From positions 16,001-80,000 of the forward strand of contig NW_027196429.1 of assembly GCF_038502225.1 (NCBI RefSeq): a stretch of DNA of 64,000 nucleotides. Direction: 5' to 3'. The notes below the pieces were generated by a model that had not been told where the DNA came from, searched no databases, and was given only the letters and a program-made list of their open reading frames with translations. The position numbers were made by a program, and so were the translations under genes. The DNA comes from Cherax quadricarinatus. Lineage: Eukaryota > Arthropoda > Malacostraca > Decapoda > Parastacidae. This document shows, piece after piece, positions 57,529-64,000 of the stretch. Positions within the stretch are counted from its first letter, which is position 1; the number at the start of each line of letters is the position of its first letter.

Positions 57529-59002
57529 CATAAGAACATAAGAAAGAAGGAACACTGCAACAGGCCTACTGACCCATGCGGAGCAGGTCAATGTCCCCCC
57601 CGGATTAGACCAATGACCCACCCACCCTGGATTACCCCAATGACCCACCCAGTCTGGTCACATCCACTCAAGGATGGAGCACTGCACAAGACCCAGCAGC
57701 ACAAGCTAGTCAGGTCCAACTCACACCCACCCACACCCACTCATGTGTTTATCTAACCTATTTTTAAAACTACACAACGTTTTAGCCTGAATAACTGTAC
57801 TCGGGAGTTTGTTCCACTCATCCACAACTCTATTACCAAACCAGTGCTTTCCTATATCTTTCCTGAATCTGAATTTTTCCAACTTAAAACCATTGCTGTG
57901 AGTCCTGTCTTGGCTGGAAATTTTCAGCACGCTATTTACATCCTCTTTATTTATTTCTGTTTTCCATTTATACACCTCGATCATTTCCCCCCTAATTCTA
58001 CGCCTTTCGAGAGAGTGCAGATTCAGGGCCTTCAGTCTTTCCTCATAGGGAAGATTTCTGATACATGGGATCATCTTTGTCATCCTCCTCTGTACGTTTT
58101 CCAGAGCATTTATATCCGTTCTGTAATACGGTGACCAGAACTGAGCAGCATAGTCTAAATGAGGCCTAACCAAGGATATATAGAGTTGAAGAACAACCTG
58201 AGGACTTCTATTATTTATACTTCTTGATATGAAGCCAAGAATTCTGTTAGCTTTATTGCGAACACTAATGCACTGTTGTCTTGGTTTTAGATTACTACTA
58301 ACCAGAACTCCTAAATCCTTTTCGCAATCAGTAGTATTAAGATATACATTATTTAGTTTATATGTGGCATGGTTATTTAACTGTCCAACATTTAGAACTT
58401 TGCATTTGTCAATATTAAACTGCATCTGCCACTTCTCAGACCATTGCATCAGTCTATTCAAATCATCCTGGAGTGCTCTAGTGTCCTCATTAGAATGAAT
58501 TGGACGGCCTATTTTGGTGTCATCAGCAAATTTGCTTATGTCGCTGTTTATTCCCTCATCTATGTCGTTTATGTAAATTGTTAACAACAACGGCCCCAAC
58601 ACTGACCCCTGAGGAACACCGCTTGTGACGTGCCCCCATTCTGATTTCTCCCCATTTATGCAAACTCTCTGCTGCCTATTTGTCAGCCATGCCTTTACCC
58701 AGGAAAAAATTTCTCCTCCTATTCCGTGTGCCTTAAGTTTCCTCAATAGCCTCTGGTGTGGAACTTTATCGAAAGCCTTACTGAAGTCTATATACACAAT
58801 ATCATATTCATTACCATGATCTACCTCCTCAAACACCTTAGTGAAAAAAGTTAGTAAATTCGTAAGACAGGAACGCCCCTTAGTAAAACCGTGTTGAGAT
58901 TCATTAATCAATCTGTGCCTATCAAGATGGCTACGAATTGCTTCGGCAATTATTGATTCCATAAATTTTCCCACTATGGAGGTAAGGCTTATTGGTCTAT
59001 AG
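57529..59002 (-). mobile_element. CR1 element with 417-codon RT frame, reversed
   Basis: Minus frame 58974-57721 is uninterrupted. It has GKFMESIIAEAIRSHLDRHR, SQHGFTKGRSCLTNLL, YIDFSKAFDKVPHQ (motif A, residues 62-75), SGVPQGSVLGPLL (118-130), FADDTKIGRP (149-158, catalytic FADD) and KDLGVLVSSNLKPRQQ. The thumb region LVRPHLDYAAQFWSPYY and KDIGKHWFGNRVVDEWNKLP follow. Codons for RPISLTSIV precede the first ATG, so the real frame starts earlier and the element is 5'-truncated near 59002. The 3' UTR ends in CATAAGAA repeats (minus TTCTTATG), an 8-bp terminal repeat typical of CR1. It lies inside a Penelope 3' region. Confidence 0.93.
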
Positions 59003-59150
59003 AAAGGTGAAGAACAGGAGGAGTTTGAGGTAATCAGTCCCTTAGCCTTGAGTCGATGTGGTCAGTCCATCAACCTTGAAAAGAATACAGCATATCTGCG
59101 GAGAAGTAGCTTATATACCGTAGACAGGAGAGGTGCAGCAGTCGTAGGTG
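59003..59150. mobile_element. Penelope 3' region, right part; left arm of inverted pair
   Basis: GGTGAAGAACAGGAGGAGTT, GAGGTAATCAGTCCC, GCGGAGAAGTAGCTTATATA. Reverse complement of 59306-59448, about 95% identical by eye. Confidence 0.85.
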
Positions 59151-59305
59151 TCTAATTTATCAACTTGTCGGTTCTCTGAACCATTCATCTACATTCCTGT
59201 CTGATATAGCAACACTTCGGGATCTTAATACAGGGAATTCTTCACTCGCCTAACCCTTGGGCACGACCTACTTCCACAATGGACAAATCTGACACCACCT
59301 ACGAC
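59151..59305. other. Spacer of the inverted Penelope pair
   Basis: Starts TGTCTAATTTATCAACTTGT CGG-type text, a phrase repeated at about 59726-59764. Otherwise unassigned. Confidence 0.5.
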
Positions 59306-59453
59306 GGCTGCACCTTTCCTGCCTACGGTATATAAGCTACTTCTCCGCTGATATGCTGTATTCTTTTCAAGATTGATACACTGACCACATCGATTCAAGG
59401 CTGAGGGACTGATTACCTCAAACTCCTCCTGTTCTTCACCATTCTTCTTTGTA
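59306..59453. mobile_element. Penelope 3' region, right arm of inverted pair
   Basis: Inverted copy of 59003-59146 ending in CATTCTTCTTTGTA (59440-59453), which is duplicated at 59643-59656. Confidence 0.85.
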
Positions 59454-59645
59454 ATAAAGTTGGTAGAATAACCGACAATATGTAAAGTAAAAGGACACAA
59501 ATGCAACTAATGTGACATTTTATTGTGGCAACGTTTCGCTCTCCAGGAGCTTTATCAAGTAATGGCTTGATAAAGCTCCTGGAGAGCGAAACGTTGCCAC
59601 AATAAAATGTCACATTAGTTGCATTTGTGTCCTTTTACTTTACAT
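59454..59645. mobile_element. Perfect 80-bp inverted repeat insertion
   Basis: Arms 59480-59559 and 59566-59645 are exact reverse complements around TAATGG. The insert is bounded by a 14-bp direct repeat, CATTCTTCTTTGTA. Each arm carries a GCTCCTGGAGAGCGAAACG hairpin-GAAACG motif. No coding sequence. Confidence 0.95.
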
Positions 59646-59770
59646 TCTTCTTTGTATGGATTCATGAATCTAATGTGTGGCGAAACGTTTCCTCAATAAA
59701 GATACCCAAGTGTTGCACATGTGTCTAATTTATCAACTTGTCGGTTCTCTGAACCATTCATCTACATTAA
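59646..59770 (+). mobile_element. Penelope 3' tail continuation
   Basis: TATGGATTCATGAATCTAAT, GTGTGGCGAAACGTTTCCTC and AATAAAGATACCCAAGTGTT. Same tail as at 57.45 kb (reversed), with the CTGATGA box mutated. Confidence 0.75.
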
Positions 59771-60224
59771 TTAAGGTGTTTGAGAGATGTAGAAAGTTAA
59801 AGTGTAGCGGTAATGTCTAATTAAATATCGTGGAAAGAAAATAATTGTAAGGTTCAGAATAAAAGTTAGATATGAGAAGTTGTAATTATAGCTATATGCT
59901 GCGAGGTGAGAAAACTATAGAGAAAGGTATGAGACCGTAAGACATGTGAAGTGACTTTTTTTTAGCGAATCTTGAGAAGTGCAAGAAAATAACTGTTTTG
60001 AGAGAGTCTTGTGTCACAGGTAAAGTCGCTATTGCAGAAGTTGCAATTAAACATTGTGGAGTTACATACAAAGATTACTACAGCAACGAGCAGTTGACCT
60101 TATACAGAATACGGGTTTCTGGATTTACCCAAGAGAGATGAAAACTTGGACAAGTAGAAGGGAAGTATTGAAAACCGAAAACTTGAAGAATATAAGGAAT
60201 TTCCTGAGGAGGATTTGGTGACAA
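59771..60224. other. Unassigned stretch
   Basis: No gene or element recognised. Confidence 0.4.
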
Positions 60225-62255
60225 TGAGTTGTTATGAACACAACAAGTTATTGTGAACCCAAGTTATTGTGAGCACAACAAGTTGTTATGAACACAACAA
60301 GTTATTGTGAACCCAAGTTATTGTGAGCACAACAAGTTGTTATGAACACAACAAGTTATTGTGAGCACAACAAGTTATGACACAACAAGTTATTGTGAAC
60401 ACAACAAGTTGTTATGAACACAAGTTATTGTGAACACAACAAGTTGTTATGAACACAACAAGTTATTGTGAACACAACAAGTTGTTATGAACACAACAAG
60501 TTATTGTGAACACAAATTATGTACACAAGTTATTGTGAACACAAGTTATTGCGAACACAAGTTGTTATGAACACAACAAGTTATTGTGAACACAACAAGT
60601 TGTTATGAACACAACAAGTTATTGTGAACACAAATTATGAACACAAGTTATTGTGAACACAACAAGTTATGAACACAACAAGTTATTGTGAACACAAAAA
60701 GTTATTATGAACACAACAAGTTGTTATTAACACACAAGTTATTGTGAACACAACAAGTTATGAACACAACAAGTTGTTATGAACACAAGTTGTTGTGAAC
60801 ACAACAAGTTGTTATGAACACAACAAGTTGTTATGAACACAACAAGTTGTTGTGAACACAAGTTATTATGAACACAAGTTATGAACACAACAAGTAGTTA
60901 TGAATACAAGTTGTTATGAACAACAAGTTATGAACACAACAAGTTGTTATGAACACAACAAGATGTTATGAACACAAGTTATTATGAATACAATTCATTA
61001 TGAACACAACAAGTTATTATGAACACAAGTCATGAACACAACAAGTTGTTATGAACACAACAAGCTGTTATGAACACAAGTTATCAACACATGTTATGAA
61101 CACAACATGTTATAAACACAAGTTATTATGAACACAACAATCTGTTATGAATATAAGTTGTTATGAACACAACAAGTTATTGTGAACACAACAAGTTGTT
61201 ATGAACACAATAAGTTATTGTGAACACAACAAGTTATGAACACAACAAGCTATTGTAAACACAACAAGTTATTATGAACACAACAAGTTGTTGTGAACAC
61301 AAGTTGTGAACACAAGTTATTATGAACACAAGTTGTTATGAACACAACAAGTTGTTATGAACACAACAAGTTATGAACACAACAAGCTATTGTAAACACA
61401 ACAAGTTATTATGAACACAACAAGTTGTTGTGAACACAAGTTGTGAACACAACAAGTTATTATTAACACAACAAGTTATGAAGACAACAAGTTATTGTGA
61501 ACACAACTAGTTGTTATGAACACAACAAGTTATTGTGAACACAACAAGTTGTTATGAACACAAGTTATTGTGAACACAACAAGTTATGAACACAACAAGT
61601 TATTGTAAACACAACAAGTTATTATGAACACAACAAGTTGTTATGAACACAACAAGTTATGAACACAACCAGTTATTATGAACACAACAAGTTATGAACA
61701 CAACAAGTTATGAACACAACAAGTTATGAACACAACAAGTTGTTGTGAACACAACAAGTTATGAACACAACAAGTTGTTATGAACACAACAAGTTATTAT
61801 GAACACAACAAGTTATGGACACAACAAGTTGTTATGAACACAAGTTATCAACACAAATTATGAAAACAAGTTATTATGAACTCAAGCTGTTATGAACACA
61901 AGTTATGAACACAACAAGTTATGAACACAACAAGTTATGAACACATCAAGTTGTTATGAACATAAGTTATGAACACAACAAGTTATTATGAGCACAAGTT
62001 ATGAACACAACAAGTTATGAACACTAGTTATGAACAAAAGTTATGAGCACAAGTTGTTATGAACTCAAGCTGTTATGACCACAAGTTATGAACACAACAA
62101 GTTATGAACACTAGTTATGAACACAAGTTATGAACACAAGTTGTTATGAACACAAGTTGTTATAAACACAAGTTATGAACACATCAAGTTGTTATGAGCA
62201 CAAGTCGTCATGAACATAAGTTATGAACACAAAAAGTTATGAACAAAAACATAAA
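60225..62255. repeat. Mixed 19/16/13-bp minisatellite, ~2 kb
   Basis: Basic 19-bp unit ACACAACAAGTTGTTATGA (or ...TTATTGTGA). Shorter units lack one or two 3-bp steps: 16 bp (ACACAACAAGTTATGA or ACACAAGTTGTTATGA) and 13 bp (ACACAAGTTATGA). Long units dominate on the left, short ones on the right. Confidence 0.97.
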
Positions 62256-62477
62256 CGGATAAGAGGAAGACTTTTACTTGATTCATTTCAGAATAAACAA
62301 AATGTCTGGCCTCTATTAAACTGTCGGTAAAATAGAAGTGACATAAGTACGCGGAGAAAAGTTTTAGCATCTAAATTTCAAATGAAACAGAATGAAGCAA
62401 GGAATCTTTGGAAGTTACGAAAAATTGTTTGAAGAATAGCATACAAGTTATTGTTACGATTTATGAACCTTTTGTCA
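62256..62477. other. Unassigned spacer
   Basis: Short AT-rich DNA without a recognised feature. Confidence 0.4.
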
Positions 62478-62492
62478 TGTGTGTGTATGTGT

Positions 62493-62571
<79 letters not shown>
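62478..62571. repeat. (GT)n microsatellite at LINE 3' end
   Basis: About 45 GT copies with two GTAT interruptions, joined to the reversed LINE tail GTACTCATCTATTTTTACTC. Confidence 0.97.
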
Positions 62572-62573
<2 letters not shown>

Positions 62574-63442
62574 CATCTATTTTTACTCACCTATTTGTGG
62601 TTGCAGGGGTTGAGCCATAGTTCCTGACCCCCACCTATTCACTGGTGACTACTAGGTCCTCTAACTCCCTGCTCCATGAGTTTTATCAAACTTCGTCTTG
62701 AACCTATGTATGGTTCCTGCCTCCACTTGCTGACAACTCTATGACAAGAAATACTTCCTAGCATTCCTTTGAGTCATCTGAGTCTTCATCTTCCAACTGT
62801 GACCCCTTGTTGATGTATCCCATCTCTGGAACATCGTGTTTCTGTGCACCATGTTGATTCCTCTCTTCTGTCCTCCAATGTCGTCAGTTCGATTTCCCTT
62901 AACCTCTCCTCGTAGGACATGCCCCTTAGCTCAGGGACTAGTCTCGTTGAAAACCTTTGCATTTTCTCTAATTTCCTTACGTGCTTGGCTAGGTGTGGGT
63001 TTCAAAATGGTGCTGCGAACTCCAATATGGACCTGATGTACACGTTATACAGGGTCCTGAACGAATCCTTACTGAGATGCCGGAATGCTATTCTTAGGTT
63101 CGCCAGTCGACCATATGCTGCAACAGTTTTTTGGTTGATGTGAGCCTCAGGAAATGTGCTCGGTATTATACACACTCCAAGATCCTTTTCTTCAAGTCAG
63201 GTTTGTAGGCTTTGGCCCTTTAGACTTTACCCTATCTGTGGTTTTCTTTGCGCTTCCTTGATCTTCATGGCTTTGCAATTGGTGAGGTTGAACTCCAGAA
63301 GCCAGTTGCTGGATCTGGCTTGCAGCCTGTCCACATCCCTCTGTAGTCTTGCCTTGTCCCCCTCTGATTGAATTCTCCTCATTAACTTCACATCGTCTTC
63401 AGACAGGGACACTTCTGTGTCTATTCCTTCAGTCATGCCGTT
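62572..63442 (-). pseudogene. CR1/L2-type LINE 3' portion, reversed
   Basis: Minus strand from 63442: HDGMTEGIDTEVSLSEDDVK (FADD mutated to SEDD), LQRDVDRLQARSSNWLLEFN, then codons for AAYGRLANLRIAFRHLSKDS, VRSILEFAAPF-like and KKLEKMQRFSTRLVPELRG text down to 62700. The 3' UTR and GTACTCACCT tail follow. It matches the 33.8-kb LINE closely but with frameshifts. 5'-truncated at about 63442, where it meets a different LINE. Confidence 0.88.
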
Positions 63443-64000
63443 CATAAATGCTCTCAACTCATTAAGTATAAATTGTGGCATGCTTGTGTCAGAAGCCAGA
63501 CACAGGTATGGTAGGATTGTGAACAGTGGAGTCAGAGTGCACATGCTGTGGATTCCATCTCAGATTGGTCTTCACATGTATGACAGAACCGATAAACTGG
63601 CTAAGCTGTATGCTTTCAAAGAGTGGGTAGATTAAAATCTTGGCTCGCCAGTTAGCAGTTTGAGAACAATAATACGAAAAGAACTTCAACTGAATTTTAC
63701 TGACTTAAGACTCTGGGAGATTGACACAATTCAGTCCATCTATCATCATTCTATCATGCAGGAGGAGCCACATGTCTATGATGCATCCAACAAAATAAGC
63801 AGACTCTTGGATGTAACTACCGCCCGGTTCCGGCTGGGTTACAAGTATCTTTGGCAGGTTAAATCACCACCACCAGATGTAGACCAAGCGAAATATCTCA
63901 CCCTGCGTCATTATGTACTGGAGTGTGATTAAATTAATGAATTCAGAGACAACTTGCTCAGAAATGTTCAAGATATGTCAAAATATTTTATTCACAGTGT
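63443..64000 (+). pseudogene. LINE RNase H and C-terminal region, runs off window
   Basis: Plus frame reads ALNSLSINCGMLVSEARHRY, VRVHMLWIPSQIGLHMYDRT and DKLAKLYAFKEWVD, then a TAA. In the same frame it continues SLRTIIRKELQLNFTDLRLW, MQEEPHVYDASNKISRLLDV, FRLGYKYLWQVKSPPPDVD and TLRHYVLECD. W-I-P-S-x-I-G...D-x-x-A is the C-terminal RNase H motif found in I/Jockey-type LINEs. The C-terminal tail has lost its likely Cys pair between PPDVD and LRHYVLEC by a deletion. Pseudogene; the 3' end is outside the window. Confidence 0.7.

Overview
This window looks like repeat-rich animal chromosomal DNA, most likely from a decapod crustacean (a crayfish-type genome). That is an inference from the mix of element families: CR1-like, RTE-like and Penelope-like retroelements, tRNA-derived SINEs with ATT tails, and very long minisatellites and dinucleotide tracts. 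I found no host protein gene, rRNA gene, functional tRNA gene or CRISPR array. Nearly every long open frame is a retroelement fragment or the translation of a simple repeat.

Layout. 1-7.3 kb: two minisatellites (25-bp unit, then a 6.2-kb array of a 34-bp unit). 7.4-9.1 kb: a decayed reverse transcriptase (RT) split by a SINE, then a MITE relic. 9.2-17.3 kb: LINE 3' ends beside CA/GT tracts, a 371-bp hAT deletion derivative with terminal repeats and an 8-bp duplication, decayed LINE and Penelope RT. 17.5-20.4 kb: SINEs, a gag-like ORF1 relic and a Penelope GIY-YIG endonuclease. 20.6-24.1 kb: an inverted pair of RTE-like elements, one split by a nested CR1. 26.6-29.1 and 31.8-32.8 kb: two unrelated minisatellites, both with 43-bp units. 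33.5-36.8 kb: the best-preserved element, a CR1/L2-type LINE with an 878-codon endonuclease-RT frame. 36.9-46.6 kb: SINE, triplet tracts, several reversed LINE relics and a CR1 copy. 46.6-52.3 kb: a G-rich decamer array, a BEL/Pao relic, a Penelope fold-back and a retroelement C-terminal domain with a restriction-endonuclease-like motif. 52.5-59.8 kb: Penelope fragments, CR1 copies (one inserted in a Penelope 3' region) and a perfect 80-bp inverted repeat. 60.2-62.3 kb: a 19/16/13-bp mixed array. 62.5-64 kb: a reversed LINE 3' end joined to an RNase H-bearing LINE fragment that runs off the window.

The parts are linked by retrotransposition. CR1-type 3' ends carry short tandem repeats, and at several sites they abut CA/GT tracts, which suggests that insertion seeds microsatellites. 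Penelope fragments repeatedly end in inverted (fold-back) junctions and carry a conserved hairpin-GAAACG motif resembling a hammerhead ribozyme. All family assignments come from reading translations by eye; no database search was run.
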